From NCBI RefSeq assembly GCF_002632465.1, contig NZ_NIBS01000014.1, positions 1 through 64,000 of the forward strand: DNA of 64,000 nucleotides. The letters are read 5' to 3'. The first letter of the stretch is position 1. Each line of letters begins with the position of its first letter. A program made the position numbers and the translations under genes. Under the pieces are notes generated by a model. That model was not told the origin of the DNA, made no database searches, and saw nothing but the letters and a program-made list of their open reading frames with translations. The DNA is from Xenorhabdus budapestensis. Lineage in GTDB: Bacteria; Pseudomonadota; Gammaproteobacteria; Enterobacterales; Enterobacteriaceae. Shown piece by piece: positions 39,371-50,492 of this stretch.

Positions 39371-39533
39371 TCAGTTAACAAGTGATTCTTGTATAAAATT
39401 AATTTGGATATTCAATATCTGGTTGATTTTTTTCTTTAGCTCTGTTTTCTTTGGTATTGTTTTCCGATTAACTTTTATGACCCTATTATATAAATGATAA
39501 AGTCATAAGCTATTTTATCATGATAACTATTTA

Positions 39534-39568
39534 CAATTATCGCCCAGTGAAGCATTGGGCGATAATTG
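39534..39568. terminator. Long perfect hairpin between convergent genes
   Basis: CAATTATCGCCCA and its exact complement form a 13-bp stem with a nine-base loop between the hypothetical gene and the exporter gene. No T-run follows, so it may act from either side or just block 3' decay. Confidence 0.5.
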
Positions 39569-39595
39569 GTAAAACTATTGTTGATAAAGTGCTAC

Positions 39596-40480
39596 TTAAG
39601 TTTTCTGACGAGTGATTGGGATACGTAATTGTTGAGCAAGAATTACGCCAGCCAGCACAATACCCCCACCAATCAGATGATAGCTATACATTTTCTCATG
39701 GAGTACCGAGATGGCAATAATTGCGGTGAAAACCGGAGCCAGGTTCATAAAGATTGAGGTCATATTAGCGCCAAGGCGAATAACCCCTTGTATCCACAGA
39801 TAAGGAGCAATAATTGAAGCCGGAATACCTGCAAATAGCACAAGAGAAATATTATTGCTGGTTAACCGGACATCTTCTGTCATCATGAAGTTAGGCAAAA
39901 GTAATAATACCCCGAAGCCGATCTGTACATAGAGTGATTGCCAGTTGGGTAATGGAATTGCCCAGCGTTTGGTCAGAACGCCGTACAGAGCGTAGGCTGC
40001 TGATGCAATAAACATCATCATGTATCCTGACCCTAATCCGTGTTGTAACAGGGAAGCAGGTTCTCCTTTGCCAACTAACCATATAAGGCCAAACAGAGAA
40101 AAAACTGTGCCGAGCATAATTCCAACTGTCGGGGCAACTCGCAGGACAAAAATACTGAGTATGACAGTCAGCAATGGGATCAACGAAGTAAAGATCCCTA
40201 TCAGTGTTGCACTGACAGTATGGGCAGCGTAGTAAACCAGACTTTGATTAAGAACCATACCGAGGGAGCCGAGGATCAATAACTTCCACCAATATCGGGT
40301 AAGCATTTTCCACTGTTTCAGTGCGGGTAATAAGATAAAAGGAGTTAAAGCCAAAAAAGCGATGAACCAGCGATAGAAAGCGATAGCAGCAGGTTCAATT
40401 GAAGTGGCGGCGGCTTTACTGACCACAGCGTTAATTGACCAAATTAGTACAGCAATAAGGGGAAACAATAAATTCTTCAT
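39596..40480 (-). CDS. EamA/DMT-family transporter
   Basis: This 294-residue inner-membrane protein has ten predicted helices in two EamA repeats. The first begins LLFPLIAVLIWSINAVVSKA and the second is near SAAYALYGVLTKRWAIPLPN. Members export amino acids, metabolites or drugs; the substrate cannot be told. It is monocistronic, between the tct insert and pdxB. Confidence 0.9.
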   Translation of the reverse strand: MKNLLFPLIAVLIWSINAVVSKAAATSIEPAAIAFYRWFIAFLALTPFILLPALKQWKMLTRYWWKLLILGSLGMVLNQSLVYYAAHTVSATLIGIFTSLIPLLTVILSIFVLRVAPTVGIMLGTVFSLFGLIWLVGKGEPASLLQHGLGSGYMMMFIASAAYALYGVLTKRWAIPLPNWQSLYVQIGFGVLLLLPNFMMTEDVRLTSNNISLVLFAGIPASIIAPYLWIQGVIRLGANMTSIFMNLAPVFTAIIAISVLHEKMYSYHLIGGGIVLAGVILAQQLRIPITRQKT

Positions 40481-40618
40481 TGAGTTAAATCGCGTATATC
40501 AGAATATCGTGCACTTAGTGTAACAATGACCGATTTATTGTATATATTTATAATCTGCCAATTGATGTAGCCATCAAGACAAGTTACAAATCCCCTCTGT
40601 TATTTGAAATAGATCTTG

Positions 40619-40684
40619 TACCAATAGATTTCGAGTGACTTCTGGCAAAGAGGCAACTCGAAAGATAAAGGGGGATTAGGTATT
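40619..40684. repeat. TA-ended hairpin repeat (family copy)
   Basis: TACCAATAGATTTCGAGT and ACTCGAAAGATAAAG flank a short centre, ending GGTATTA. It belongs to the same family as the copies at 51430, 53007 and 53289. It lies directly upstream of pdxB and could affect its leader. Confidence 0.6.
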
Positions 40685-40742
40685 ATGCCGATTAAATGGC
40701 AGAATAGCGGATCACGCCCATTTAAGCCGTTGGATGAGAAAA

Positions 40743-41870
40743 GTGAAAATTTTAGTCGATGAAAATATGCCTTACGCTGAACAGCTCTTTAAGCAATTAG
40801 GGGAAGTTCAGGCAATTCCGGGCCGCCCTGTGCCTAAGGGGATTCTGGAACGTGCAGATGCCTTTATGGTTCGCTCTGTTACTAAAGTTAATGAATCCTT
40901 GCTAAAAGGTAGTCCGGTGAAATTTATCGGTACTGCTACTGCCGGAATGGATCATGTTGATCAGCAATGGTTAAAGCAGGCAGGTATTGGTTTCTCCGCT
41001 GCTCCCGGATGTAATGCAATTGCTGTGGTTGAATATGTCTTTTCTGCACTGATGGTATTGGCTGAGCAGGATCAGTTTCAACTGAAAGATAAGATTGTCG
41101 GCATTGTTGGTGTTGGTAATGTCGGAGGACGTCTGGCTGACCGACTGGCTGCTTTGGGCGTGAAAACCTTGCTGTGTGATCCACCTCGTGCCGATCGGGG
41201 AGATGAAGGCAAATTCTGGCCTTTGGAAAAGCTGGTCAGGGAATCAGATATTCTGACGTTCCATACGCCGCTTAACACATCAGGCCCTTATCAAACTTAC
41301 CATTTAGCAGATGCAGAATTGTTTTCTGCTCTGCCGGATAACCGAATCTTAATTAATGCCAGCCGTGGCGAAGTGGTTGATAACCAAGCACTGTTATCAG
41401 CACTGCAAAACGGAAAAAAATTACGTGTCGTACTTGATGTCTGGGAGCCAGAGCCTAACCTTTCATTACCTTTGCTTAACTTGGTTGATATCGGTACACC
41501 GCATATTGCGGGATATACTCTGGAAGGTAAGGCTCGTGGCACAACTCAGGTTTTTGAGGCGTATTGTGAATTCCTGGGGAAATTCCAGAAGACAGAATTG
41601 TCTGAGCTGTTGCCTGAGTCTGATTTCAGCCATATCACAGTTCATGGCGAAGTGACACAAAGCATCCTGAAGCGCTTGATGCATTTAGTGTATGATGTGC
41701 GCCGTGATGATACACCATTACGTCAGGTAGCCGGACAGGATGGTGCTTTTGACCAGTTGCGGAAAAATTATCCGGAACGTCGGGAGTGGTCTTCCCTGAC
41801 AGTGCATTGTGATTCAGAAAGCAGTGCTCAATTACTATCCGTAATTGGGTTTAACGCTAAATTGATTTAA
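40743..41870 (+). CDS. pdxB: PdxB erythronate-4-phosphate dehydrogenase
   Basis: PdxB is an NAD-dependent 2-hydroxyacid dehydrogenase making 2-oxo-3-hydroxy-4-phosphobutanoate for pyridoxal phosphate synthesis. [20 protein letters not shown] starts it as in E. coli; [20 protein letters not shown] is the NAD loop, and [20 protein letters not shown] and [15 protein letters not shown] include catalytic Arg, Glu and His. I prefer the GTG at 40743, which gives the E. coli N-terminus and has GGATGAG upstream; an ATG at 40734 is possible. It leads pdxB-usg-truA-dedA-accD-folC as in E. coli. Confidence 0.94.
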   Translation: MKILVDENMPYAEQLFKQLGEVQAIPGRPVPKGILERADAFMVRSVTKVNESLLKGSPVKFIGTATAGMDHVDQQWLKQAGIGFSAAPGCNAIAVVEYVFSALMVLAEQDQFQLKDKIVGIVGVGNVGGRLADRLAALGVKTLLCDPPRADRGDEGKFWPLEKLVRESDILTFHTPLNTSGPYQTYHLADAELFSALPDNRILINASRGEVVDNQALLSALQNGKKLRVVLDVWEPEPNLSLPLLNLVDIGTPHIAGYTLEGKARGTTQVFEAYCEFLGKFQKTELSELLPESDFSHITVHGEVTQSILKRLMHLVYDVRRDDTPLRQVAGQDGAFDQLRKNYPERREWSSLTVHCDSESSAQLLSVIGFNAKLI

Positions 41871-41958
41871 TGCAAAAGAGATTTAACGCAGGCAGAGGTT
41901 TTTGCCTGTTACCAAAATAAAAAAGCAGTGGAATAAAAAAGAAGTGGAGAAAACCAAC

Positions 41959-42969
41959 ATGTCAGAAGGTTGGAGTATTGCGCTCTTGGGTGCAACGGGC
42001 GCAGTGGGTGAAGCGATATTGGCGTTATTGCAGGAACGCCAGTTTCCGGTTGGTGAACTGCATCTTCTAGCCAGTGAGCAAAGTGTCGGGAAAATCCAGC
42101 GTGTTAGCGGCAAAAATATCACTGTTCACGATGCCGCAGAATTTGACTGGTCACAGGTACAGCTCGCATTTTTTGCTGTGGGTATGGAAGTGACAGCACA
42201 ATATATTACAAAAGCAACAGAAGCGGGTTGTCTGGTTATTGACAGCAGTGGGTTGTTTGCAACAGAGCCGGATATCCCATTGGTTGTTCCGACAGTGAAC
42301 CCGTATGCTTTAGCTGAATATCGTAACCGTAACATTATTGCGGTTGCTGATAGTGCTACAAGTCAGGTGCTAACAGCTATCAAACCGTTAATTGATGCTG
42401 CGGGCATTGCACGTTTACAGCTGACCAATATATTGCCTGTTTCCGTACATGGTAAAGCTGCTATTGAAGAGTTGGCAGGGCAAAGTGCCCGTTTATTGAA
42501 TGGTATTCTGCCCGATGAAGGACGTTTTAGTAAACAACTGGCGTTTAACTTGCTACCGCTATTGCCTGATGCTGAAGGTACGGTACGCGAAGAGCATCGT
42601 ATCGTCGATCAAGTGCGTAGGATATTGCAGGATGAAGGTTTGCCTATTTCAGTGAGTTGTGTTCAATCTTCCGTGTTTTACGGTATTGCCCAGATGGTTA
42701 GTCTGGAAACATTGCGTCCGGTTGGTGTAGAAGAAGCGCGTGGAGAATTTGAACGTCTTGAAGAAATTCAGCTCTCGGAAGAGGGCGATTATCCGACTCA
42801 GGTTACAGATGCATCAGGTGCTGATGGGTTGAGTATCGGTTGTTTGCGTAATGATTACGGAATGCCGGAGATGTTACAGTTTTGGTCTGTTGCCGATAAT
42901 ATCCGCTTTGGCGGCGCTCTGATGGCGGTTGAAACCGCAGAAAAACTGATACAGGAGCAATTTTACTGA
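41959..42969 (+). CDS. usg: Usg, aspartate-semialdehyde dehydrogenase-like protein
   Basis: Usg is a homologue of aspartate-semialdehyde dehydrogenase (336 residues) that has kept the fold but not the catalytic Cys. The NADP loop is [20 protein letters not shown]. The region that carries the active Cys in Asd reads [18 protein letters not shown], without Cys, as in E. coli Usg. The end ([20 protein letters not shown] then [13 protein letters not shown]) is conserved. The start is ATG 41959 with GGAGA upstream. Its stop overlaps the truA start (TGATG). No enzyme activity is established. Confidence 0.94.
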   Translation: MSEGWSIALLGATGAVGEAILALLQERQFPVGELHLLASEQSVGKIQRVSGKNITVHDAAEFDWSQVQLAFFAVGMEVTAQYITKATEAGCLVIDSSGLFATEPDIPLVVPTVNPYALAEYRNRNIIAVADSATSQVLTAIKPLIDAAGIARLQLTNILPVSVHGKAAIEELAGQSARLLNGILPDEGRFSKQLAFNLLPLLPDAEGTVREEHRIVDQVRRILQDEGLPISVSCVQSSVFYGIAQMVSLETLRPVGVEEARGEFERLEEIQLSEEGDYPTQVTDASGADGLSIGCLRNDYGMPEMLQFWSVADNIRFGGALMAVETAEKLIQEQFY

Positions 42970-43808
42970 TGTCTGATACAGAACTGAATCAGTCTGTGCC
43001 AGAAGCAAAAAAAGTGAAAATTGCACTGGGGATTGAATACGACGGCAGCCGCTATTATGGTTGGCAGCGCCAGCAAGAAGTCAGAAGTGTACAGGAATAT
43101 TTGGAAAAAGCACTGTCAAAAGTGGCAGATGAGCCTATTTCTGTTTTCTGTGCGGGCAGAACGGATGCAGGTGTTCACGCAACCGGGCAGGTAGTGCATT
43201 TTGAAACGTCAGCACAACGTAAAGATGCAGCATGGACAATGGGCGTTAATACTCATTTACCGCCGGATATTGCAGTACGTTGGGTAAAAACGGTAGATGA
43301 TGAATTTCATGCTCGTTTCAGTGCAACAGCGCGTCGGTATCGGTATGTTATTTTCAACCATCGTTACCGCCCTGCGGTACTGGCGAAAGGTGTCACGCAT
43401 TTTCACTACCTGCTGGATGAGAAAAGAATGCATGAAGCGGCACAATGTCTGCTGGGAGAGAATGACTTCACTTCTTTCAGGGCAGTACAGTGTCAGTCTA
43501 ATTCGCCGTGGCGTAATCTGATGCATATTAATGTCAGTCGTCATGGGTATTATGTTGTTGTGGATATCCAGGCCAATGCTTTTGTTCATCATATGGTGCG
43601 CAATATTGTTGGTAGTTTGTTGGAAATTGGTTGTGGTAATCAGGGCATCCAATGGATGGCTGAATTACTGGCACTGAAAGATCGGACAAAAGCAGCCGCA
43701 ACAGCTAAAGCTGAAGGGTTATATTTAGTCGCAGTGGATTATCCTGTCCATTTTGGCTTGCCTGAGCCTGTTATGGGGCCCTTATTTTTGGCCGATAAAT
43801 TAATCTGA
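42969..43808 (+). CDS. truA: TruA tRNA pseudouridine(38-40) synthase
   Basis: TruA makes pseudouridine at positions 38, 39 and 40 of the anticodon stem-loop. The catalytic Asp is in [56 protein letters not shown] and [17 protein letters not shown] are other conserved segments. It has 279 residues (E. coli 270). Its ATG shares bases with the usg stop, so translation is coupled. Confidence 0.97.
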   Translation: MSDTELNQSVPEAKKVKIALGIEYDGSRYYGWQRQQEVRSVQEYLEKALSKVADEPISVFCAGRTDAGVHATGQVVHFETSAQRKDAAWTMGVNTHLPPDIAVRWVKTVDDEFHARFSATARRYRYVIFNHRYRPAVLAKGVTHFHYLLDEKRMHEAAQCLLGENDFTSFRAVQCQSNSPWRNLMHINVSRHGYYVVVDIQANAFVHHMVRNIVGSLLEIGCGNQGIQWMAELLALKDRTKAAATAKAEGLYLVAVDYPVHFGLPEPVMGPLFLADKLI

Positions 43809-43854
43809 TACTTTCGAATGATGACAGGGATGTTTAGGCATAACGAGGAATATT

Positions 43855-44544
43855 ATGGAGTTGTTTACTCATTTTATTGATTTCGCGAAGTTCATTGTCG
43901 ATTTTATTTTACATATTGATGCTCACTTGGCCGAATTGGTTGCTGATTATGGTTATTGGGTATACGGCATCTTATTTTTAATCGTATTTTGCGAGACGGG
44001 GCTGGTGGTGACACCATTCTTGCCGGGAGATTCTCTGCTATTTGTAGCGGGAGCACTATCGGCATTAGATTCTAACAATCTTAACGTGAATATTATGGTG
44101 GCGTTGATCATCATTGCGGCCATTATTGGTGATGCCATAAACTATACCATTGGACGTATTTTCGGTGAGAAATTGTTTAATAACCCGGATTCTAAGATTT
44201 TTCGCCGTAGCTATCTGGATAAAACTCATCAGTTTTATGAAAAACATGGTGGAAAAGCGATAATTCTGGCGCGATTTGTGCCAATAATCCGAACATTTGC
44301 GCCATTTGTTGCCGGGATGGGAAAAATGTCTTATCGCCATTTTGCTGCTTATAATGTCATTGGCGCGTTTGTATGGGTATTATTGTTCACTTATGCTGGT
44401 TATTTATTCGGTGATATGCCGATTGTTCAGAATAATCTGAAACTATTGATTGTTGCAATTATCTTTATTTCTATTCTGCCTGGGGTTATTGAAATTTGGC
44501 GTCATCGCCGTGCCGCATCTAAAAAAGCGGTAGATAATAATTAG
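43855..44544 (+). CDS. dedA: DedA-family membrane protein
   Basis: This 229-residue DedA/VTT-domain protein of the inner membrane belongs to the family linked to polyprenyl-phosphate or phospholipid flipping and to membrane potential. [37 protein letters not shown] and [20 protein letters not shown] hold the conserved Glu, Asp and Arg residues. There are five to six membrane segments. It is in its E. coli order between truA and accD. Confidence 0.94.
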   Translation: MELFTHFIDFAKFIVDFILHIDAHLAELVADYGYWVYGILFLIVFCETGLVVTPFLPGDSLLFVAGALSALDSNNLNVNIMVALIIIAAIIGDAINYTIGRIFGEKLFNNPDSKIFRRSYLDKTHQFYEKHGGKAIILARFVPIIRTFAPFVAGMGKMSYRHFAAYNVIGAFVWVLLFTYAGYLFGDMPIVQNNLKLLIVAIIFISILPGVIEIWRHRRAASKKAVDNN

Positions 44545-44696
44545 ATAATCATCAAACAGGTTTGAGTAGTTTTTTGTCCACACTGTTATAGCATTGTGGT
44601 TTAATGGCACGTAAAACATAAAGCTGGCACATACCCAAGTATACCAAGCATACATTGTTAAAAGTATGTGCCAGAATCAGACGGAAAGGTTCATTA

Positions 44697-45641
44697 ATGA
44701 GCTGGATTGAAAAGATTCTAAATAAAAGCAAAATAATGCAAACTCGTAAGGTAAGTATTCCTGAAGGAGTTTGGACAAAATGCGACAGTTGCAGTCAGGT
44801 ACTTTACCGCGCTGAGTTAGAGCGTAATCTTGAAGTGTGTCCGAAATGTGACCATCATATGCGAATTTCTGCCCGTCAGCGTTTGCAGGCATTTCTGGAT
44901 GAAGAAAGCACGACAGAGTTAGGCAGTGAACTGGAGCCTAAAGATATCCTGAAATTCCGCGACATTAAAAAATATAAAGATCGTTTGGCTGCGGCTCAGA
45001 AGCAAACTCAGGAAAAAGATGCCCTGATCGTGATGAAAGGTACATTACACGATATGCCAGTAGTGGCTGGTGCATTTGAGTTTAACTTCATGGCTGGCTC
45101 AATGGGCTCGGTTGTAGGAGCACGTTTTGTTCGCGCTGTTGAACAGGCTCTGGAAGATAACTGCCCATTCGTCTGCTTTGCTTCCAGTGGTGGGGCACGT
45201 ATGCAGGAAGCGCTGATGTCGCTGATGCAGATGGCAAAAACCAGTGCTGCGTTGGCGAAAATGCAGGATCGGGGTTTGCCTTATATCTGTGTTCTGACTA
45301 ACCCAACAATGGGTGGTGTGACCGCCAGTATGGGGATGCTGGGTGATATCAATATTGCAGAGCCTAAAGCACTGATTGGTTTTGCAGGCCCACGGGTTAT
45401 TGAACAAACTGTCCGTGAAAAATTGCCGGCAGGTTTCCAGCGTAGTGAATTCCTGCTGGAAAAAGGAACAATTGATATGATTGTGCGTCGCCCGGAAATA
45501 AGGGAAAAAATCGCCAGCCTGCTTGCCATGCTGACGCATCAGCCACAACCCGGTACGAAGACAGAGGTGACAGAAATTGTTGCCGAACCTGCTGACGTTG
45601 AAGTTGACACAAACATCAATCCTAATAAAGAAGATGTCTGA
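44697..45641 (+). CDS. accD: AccD acetyl-CoA carboxylase carboxyltransferase beta subunit
   Basis: AccD, with AccA, transfers carboxyl from biotin to acetyl-CoA to give malonyl-CoA. The N-terminal zinc ribbon has CDSCSQ and CPKCDHH (four Cys). The crotonase-type core has [40 protein letters not shown] and [16 protein letters not shown]. The start ATG 44697 ([14 protein letters not shown]) has GGAAAGG upstream; the frame to 44655 is not used. It has 314 residues, slightly longer than E. coli. The end overlaps the folC start. Confidence 0.96.
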   Translation: MSWIEKILNKSKIMQTRKVSIPEGVWTKCDSCSQVLYRAELERNLEVCPKCDHHMRISARQRLQAFLDEESTTELGSELEPKDILKFRDIKKYKDRLAAAQKQTQEKDALIVMKGTLHDMPVVAGAFEFNFMAGSMGSVVGARFVRAVEQALEDNCPFVCFASSGGARMQEALMSLMQMAKTSAALAKMQDRGLPYICVLTNPTMGGVTASMGMLGDINIAEPKALIGFAGPRVIEQTVREKLPAGFQRSEFLLEKGTIDMIVRRPEIREKIASLLAMLTHQPQPGTKTEVTEIVAEPADVEVDTNINPNKEDV

Positions 45642-46914
45642 TACCTTACAAACTCCTCAAGCCATGTCGTCGCTGATGACGTGGCTTTCCTATCTTGAAA
45701 ATCTGCACTCGAAAGCTATCGATATGGGGCTTGAACGTGTGGGTACACTCGCCAGGCAGCTGGATCTATTACATCCGGCCCCTAAAGTCATTACGGTATC
45801 CGGCACTAATGGTAAAGGCACAACCTGTCATACTCTTGAATCCATTTTTCTGGCTGCTGGTCTGAAAGTGGGGGTGTATAGCTCACCGCATTTGGTGCGC
45901 TATACCGAACGGGTACGTATTCAGGGTAATGAACCGACAGAGCAGGATTTTTGCCGTGTCTTTGCGGATATTGAATCTCAGCGTGGTGATATTTCCTTAA
46001 CCTATTTTGAATACGGTACATTAGCAGCATTGCAGCTTTTCAAAGAAGCTGATCTGGATGTTGTGATCCTCGAAGTAGGCTTAGGCGGCCGTTTGGATGC
46101 GACTAATATTGTGGATGCTGATGTTGCGGCAATCACCAGTATTGCGCTGGATCATACGGACTGGCTCGGAGCAGATCGCGAACATATCGGGCGAGAGAAA
46201 GCTGGTATTTTCCGCCGTGATCACTTTGCTGTCGTCGGTGAACCTGATATGCCTCACTCCATTGCGGAAGTGGCCAATGAACTGGGCGCGAATTTGTTCT
46301 GTCGTGGTGCCGATTGGGATTTTTTACAAGACGAAGGCGGCTGGCACTGGCGAACAGCGACCCGGCAGTTTAACTCGTTGCCTATTCCTAATCTGCCATT
46401 GGCTAATGCAGCAACGGCAATGGGAGTGATCCACTGCTTGTTGCAGCAGAATGATAAAATCAGTCAGGCTATTGATGAACGCGCACTGCATGAAGGTTTA
46501 AAATGTGCTCAGTTGGCGGGACGTTTCCAAATCATCAGAGAAAACCCACTGGTTATTCTGGATGTGGCACACAATCCTCATGCGGCTGGTTATCTGGTAC
46601 AAAAACTGGCTGAATTGCCCCGTTCACCAGACAGCAAAATACGGGGTGTTGTCGGTATGCTGCAAGACAAAGACATTGCGGGGACGCTTGCCTGTCTTTC
46701 CCGGCAAATTGACGAATGGTATTGTGCATCATTACATGAACTCCGAGGTGCAGAAGCAGAGGTGCTGGCTGAACATCTCCCTGAATCCCGGACATTCACG
46801 GAAGTGGAACAGGCATGGCATCAGGCCATGGAAGACACATCAGAACAAGATATCATTGTGGTTTGTGGCTCTTTCCATACTGTCGCCCATGTTATGGAAT
46901 CATTGGAGGAGTGA
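45634..46914 (+). CDS. folC: FolC dihydrofolate / folylpolyglutamate synthase
   Basis: FolC adds the first Glu to dihydropteroate and extends the gamma-glutamyl tail of folates. The ATP loop is [20 protein letters not shown], and [35 protein letters not shown] and [11 protein letters not shown] are Mur-ligase family motifs. The start ATG 45634 ([17 protein letters not shown]) overlaps accD by eight bases; the longer frame lies within accD. It has 426 residues. Confidence 0.96.
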   Translation: MSDTLQTPQAMSSLMTWLSYLENLHSKAIDMGLERVGTLARQLDLLHPAPKVITVSGTNGKGTTCHTLESIFLAAGLKVGVYSSPHLVRYTERVRIQGNEPTEQDFCRVFADIESQRGDISLTYFEYGTLAALQLFKEADLDVVILEVGLGGRLDATNIVDADVAAITSIALDHTDWLGADREHIGREKAGIFRRDHFAVVGEPDMPHSIAEVANELGANLFCRGADWDFLQDEGGWHWRTATRQFNSLPIPNLPLANAATAMGVIHCLLQQNDKISQAIDERALHEGLKCAQLAGRFQIIRENPLVILDVAHNPHAAGYLVQKLAELPRSPDSKIRGVVGMLQDKDIAGTLACLSRQIDEWYCASLHELRGAEAEVLAEHLPESRTFTEVEQAWHQAMEDTSEQDIIVVCGSFHTVAHVMESLEE

Positions 46915-46920
46915 AGGGAC

Positions 46921-47628
46921 GTGGCAAGTAAGTTTCAAAATCGTTTAGTCGGAACCATCGTTCTTGTGGCACTGAGTGTCATCGTGTTGCCGATGCTGTT
47001 TGACGGCGATAAGAAATACAATGAAGAAAAATTCGCTTCTATTCCATTAGTGCCTAAGCCTGGTGATGAAGAGAATATTGATTCTATTCCGCCACTGACT
47101 CAAAGTATGCCATCTACACCACCAGAAGGCGCGGCTGAGGCGATGCAGACACAAACTCAGGAACAGCAGTCAGGAACAGACATGCTGTCTGATTCGTCAT
47201 CGTCTGAATCTGCGCCGCGGGTTCCTCCTCCTGTTACAATCACTAAAGATCCCAAGCAGGCAAGACCTGAATCTTCCTCTATGCAGAAAGTGGAAACTAA
47301 ACCAGAAGCCAGGCCACAGATTAAGTCTGAAAGCCGTCCAGCAAGTCGGCCAGAAGCGAAACCTCAACCTGTAGAGCAGGCGCCACAAGCAGTAGCATAT
47401 GTTGTCCAGCTTGGTGCGTTAAAAAATGCAGATAAGGTAAATGAGATAGTGACCAGGCTGCGTCTATCGGGACATCAGGTTTATACTATCCCTTCTTCTC
47501 CGGTACAGGGGCAATTGACCCGGATTTATGTCGGGCCTAATGCCTCAAGGCAGGCTTTGGCATTTGTTTTGCCTGAATTGAAAGAGTCAACGGGTTTGCA
47601 GGGGCAAATCAAAAATTACAAGCCATAA
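46921..47628 (+). CDS. dedD: DedD SPOR-domain cell division protein
   Basis: DedD is an inner-membrane septal protein that helps division by binding denuded peptidoglycan at the septum. The start is GTG 46921 with GGAGG upstream. One membrane helix comes early (LVGTIVLVALSVIVLPMLF). The linker is rich in Pro, Glu, Ser and Gln, with KPEARPQIKSESRPASRPEA low-complexity units. The C-terminal SPOR domain runs from AYVVQLGALKNADKVNEIVT to the end. It has 235 residues. Confidence 0.93.
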   Translation: MASKFQNRLVGTIVLVALSVIVLPMLFDGDKKYNEEKFASIPLVPKPGDEENIDSIPPLTQSMPSTPPEGAAEAMQTQTQEQQSGTDMLSDSSSSESAPRVPPPVTITKDPKQARPESSSMQKVETKPEARPQIKSESRPASRPEAKPQPVEQAPQAVAYVVQLGALKNADKVNEIVTRLRLSGHQVYTIPSSPVQGQLTRIYVGPNASRQALAFVLPELKESTGLQGQIKNYKP

Positions 47629-47751
47629 CAAAAATTGATCTTTCATGCGGAGCTGGAATCTCCCGTGAAAGATCAAAAGCCTTATTATAGAGTCGATAAA
47701 GGTTAGGTTGATAGGTTCTTTAATTATTTTTGGTACAGTGATAAATCTGCT

Positions 47752-47767
47752 ACGCAAACGTTTTCGT
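47752..47767 (+). promoter_or_regulatory. PurR operator upstream of cvpA-purF
   Basis: ACGCAAACGTTTTCGT equals the PurR box consensus. PurR with hypoxanthine or guanine would repress cvpA-purF from here, 55 bases before the cvpA ATG. Confidence 0.88.
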
Positions 47768-47821
47768 TTTCTGTTAGAATGCGCCCGGCCTGAGTGTCGG
47801 GAGCCTATTTTGGATTAAAAT

Positions 47822-48310
47822 ATGGTCTGGATTGATTATACAATTATTGCCATTATTGGTTTCTCTGCACTGGTTAGCTTGATTCGCGGTTTTGTTCGTG
47901 AAGCGCTTTCTCTGATTACTTGGGGATGTGCTTTCTTTGTTGCAAGCCACTTTTATACTTATCTGGCGGTTTATTTTACTCGCCTTGAAGATGAGTTGGT
48001 GCGTAATGGAGTAGCGATTGCTATCTTATTCATTGCAACACTGATCGTTGGCGCAGTAGTAAACTATGTCATTGGTTCACTTGTTCAGCGAACAGGCTTA
48101 TCAGGTACAGATCGGGTTCTGGGGATCTGTTTTGGGGCATTGCGTGGCGTATTAATTGTTTCTGCCATTCTATTTATTGCGGATTCTTTTACACCACTTC
48201 CCAAAAGTGCAGACTGGCAACAGTCACAACTGATCCCGCAGTTCAGTCAAATTATCAGGTGGTTTTTTGACTACCTGCAAAATGCGTCGAGTTTCCTACC
48301 GGAGAAATAA
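47822..48310 (+). CDS. cvpA: CvpA membrane protein
   Basis: This 162-residue inner-membrane protein with four helices starts MVWIDYTIIAIIGFSALVSL and contains IRGFVREALSLITWGCAFFV. It is needed for colicin V secretion and bile or envelope stress tolerance in E. coli; its exact function is unknown. It lies in an operon with purF, 32 bases apart, behind the PurR box. Confidence 0.95.
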   Translation: MVWIDYTIIAIIGFSALVSLIRGFVREALSLITWGCAFFVASHFYTYLAVYFTRLEDELVRNGVAIAILFIATLIVGAVVNYVIGSLVQRTGLSGTDRVLGICFGALRGVLIVSAILFIADSFTPLPKSADWQQSQLIPQFSQIIRWFFDYLQNASSFLPEK

Positions 48311-48342
48311 TCCTCTCCGCCTGACTGATGAGGAAAGACTAC

Positions 48343-49860
48343 ATGTGCGGTATTGTTGGTATCGTTGGTTTTACATCGGTTAACCAGTCGATTTATGATG
48401 CATTAACGGTGCTTCAGCACCGTGGACAAGATGCAGCAGGTATTGCGACTATTGATGGTAACAATCAGTTCCGTTTACGTAAGGCCAATGGTTTGGTTAA
48501 AGATGTGTTTGAAACACGACACATGTTACGTTTACAGGGGACAATCGGAATAGGGCATGTCCGTTACCCAACAGCGGGTAGTTCCAGTGCTTCAGAAGCA
48601 CAGCCCTTCTATGTGAATTCTCCTTTTGGTATCACATTGGCACACAATGGCAATCTGACAAACTCCCATGAATTGAAAAAAATCCTGTTTGAAAATGCCC
48701 GCCGCCATGTTAATACCACTTCTGATTCTGAAATCCTGTTGAATGTTTTTGCTAATGAATTAACCAAATTCCCGCATTTCCCATTAGAGCCAGATAATAT
48801 TTTCGCAGCAGTAGCGGCAATGCACCGAAAAATTCGTGGTGCTTATGCCTGTGTTGCTATGATTATTGGGCATGGTCTGGTGGCTTTCCGCGATCCGAAC
48901 GGTATCCGGCCTTTGGTATTGGGGAAACGTACACTGGCAGATGGGCGCAGTGAATATATGGTGGCATCAGAAAGTGTGGCACTCGATACCTTAGGGTTTG
49001 AGTTCCTGCGGGATGTCGCTTCTGGCGAAGCAATTTATATCACTGAGCAGGGGCAATTATTTACTCGCCAGTGTGCAGATCATCCTTCATTAACACCTTG
49101 CCTGTTCGAATTTGTTTATCTTGCCCGTCCTGACTCCTTTATTGACAAAATTTCTGTCTATAACGCACGGTTGCGCATGGGTAGGAAACTGGGTGAAAAA
49201 ATTGCCCGTGAATGGGAAGACTTACAGATAGATGTTGTGATCCCTGTTCCTGAAACGTCTTGTGACGTGGCACTGGAGATTGCCCATATTCTGGATAAAC
49301 CTTACCGTCAGGGATTTGTTAAAAACCGTTATGTCGGACGCACTTTTATTATGCCCGGTCAGCAGGAGCGTCGGAAATCAGTTCGGCGTAAACTGAATGC
49401 CAATCGTGCGGAATTCCGGGGTAAAAATGTATTGCTGGTGGATGATTCTATTGTACGTGGCACGACTTCAGAACAAATTGTGGAATTGGCGCGTGAAGCT
49501 GGCGCTAAGAAAGTCTATTTTGCTTCGGCTGCGCCTGAAGTTCGTTTCCCGAATGTGTATGGGATTGACATGCCAAATGCTAATGAATTAATTGCTCACG
49601 GCAGGGAAATCAAAGAAATTCGCCAGCTCATTGGTGCTGATGCGTTGATATACCAAGATCTCACTGATCTGATCGCTGCGGTGCGTGAAGAAAATCCGGA
49701 TATTGAAAGATTTGAAGGTTCAGTTTTTGATGGTATCTATGTCACAAAAGACATTGACCAGATTTATCTCGATTATCTGGAAAATCTGCGTAAGGATGAT
49801 GCCATGAAATTACGCGGGCAGAGCGAAATTGAGAGTTTAGAAATATATAATGAAGGATAA
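48343..49860 (+). CDS. purF: PurF amidophosphoribosyltransferase
   Basis: PurF makes phosphoribosylamine from PRPP and glutamine, the first step of purine synthesis. After removal of Met the catalytic Cys is N-terminal ([20 protein letters not shown]). The Ntn-glutaminase has HRGQDAAGI and [19 protein letters not shown]; the PRPP loop is [21 protein letters not shown] start it at ATG 48343 with GAGGAAA upstream, not 48328. It has 505 residues, the same as E. coli. Confidence 0.97.
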   Translation: MCGIVGIVGFTSVNQSIYDALTVLQHRGQDAAGIATIDGNNQFRLRKANGLVKDVFETRHMLRLQGTIGIGHVRYPTAGSSSASEAQPFYVNSPFGITLAHNGNLTNSHELKKILFENARRHVNTTSDSEILLNVFANELTKFPHFPLEPDNIFAAVAAMHRKIRGAYACVAMIIGHGLVAFRDPNGIRPLVLGKRTLADGRSEYMVASESVALDTLGFEFLRDVASGEAIYITEQGQLFTRQCADHPSLTPCLFEFVYLARPDSFIDKISVYNARLRMGRKLGEKIAREWEDLQIDVVIPVPETSCDVALEIAHILDKPYRQGFVKNRYVGRTFIMPGQQERRKSVRRKLNANRAEFRGKNVLLVDDSIVRGTTSEQIVELAREAGAKKVYFASAAPEVRFPNVYGIDMPNANELIAHGREIKEIRQLIGADALIYQDLTDLIAAVREENPDIERFEGSVFDGIYVTKDIDQIYLDYLENLRKDDAMKLRGQSEIESLEIYNEG

Positions 49861-49907
49861 TTATATTCCTATTATCATTGAGTTATTTCTAGTATCTCAG
49901 AGGACAC

Positions 49908-50492
49908 ATGAAAAAACTGATCGTCGGGCTGACAGGAGCAAGTGGTGCGATTTATGGTATCCGATTACTGCAAGTCTTACAGCCTGTAGAAGATATTGAA
50001 ACACATTTAGTGATCAGCCAATCAGCCCGACAGACATTGGCATTGGAGACTGACTATACCTTGCGGGAAGTTCAGGCTCTTGCCGATGTTGTGCACGATA
50101 ACCGTGATATCGCTGCCTCTATCTCTTCAGGATCATTTAAGACCGCAGGAATGGTGATCTTACCTTGTTCTATTAAAACATTGTCGGGTATTGTGCATAG
50201 TTACACGGATGGCTTAATCACCCGTGCCGCAGATGTTGTCTTGAAAGAAGGGCGCAAATTAGTGTTGGGAGTCAGAGAAACACCATTGCATTTGGGGCAC
50301 TTAAGGTTAATGACTCAGGCTGCTGAAATAGGGGCAGTGATAATGCCGCCAGTTCCTGCGTTTTATCACCGCCCTGAGCGTATTCAGGATATCATTGACC
50401 AGACAGTTAACCGGGTACTTGATCAGTTTGATATTGAACTGCCAGAGGATTTATTCAATCGTTGGCAGGGGACGAAACTCACTGATGTTTAA
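49908..50492 (+). CDS. ubiX: UbiX flavin prenyltransferase
   Basis: UbiX makes prenylated FMN, the cofactor for the UbiD decarboxylase of ubiquinone synthesis. [20 protein letters not shown] starts it; [40 protein letters not shown] and [20 protein letters not shown] are signatures. It has 194 residues. It converges with yfcH, their stop codons overlapping. The argT/hisJQMP genes that separate these in E. coli are not here. Confidence 0.96.
   Translation: MKKLIVGLTGASGAIYGIRLLQVLQPVEDIETHLVISQSARQTLALETDYTLREVQALADVVHDNRDIAASISSGSFKTAGMVILPCSIKTLSGIVHSYTDGLITRAADVVLKEGRKLVLGVRETPLHLGHLRLMTQAAEIGAVIMPPVPAFYHRPERIQDIIDQTVNRVLDQFDIELPEDLFNRWQGTKLTDV

Noticed and set aside
41959..42969. Usg as a functional aspartate-semialdehyde dehydrogenase
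   Set aside because: The active-site Cys is missing, as in E. coli Usg, and the operon context is the usual usg one.
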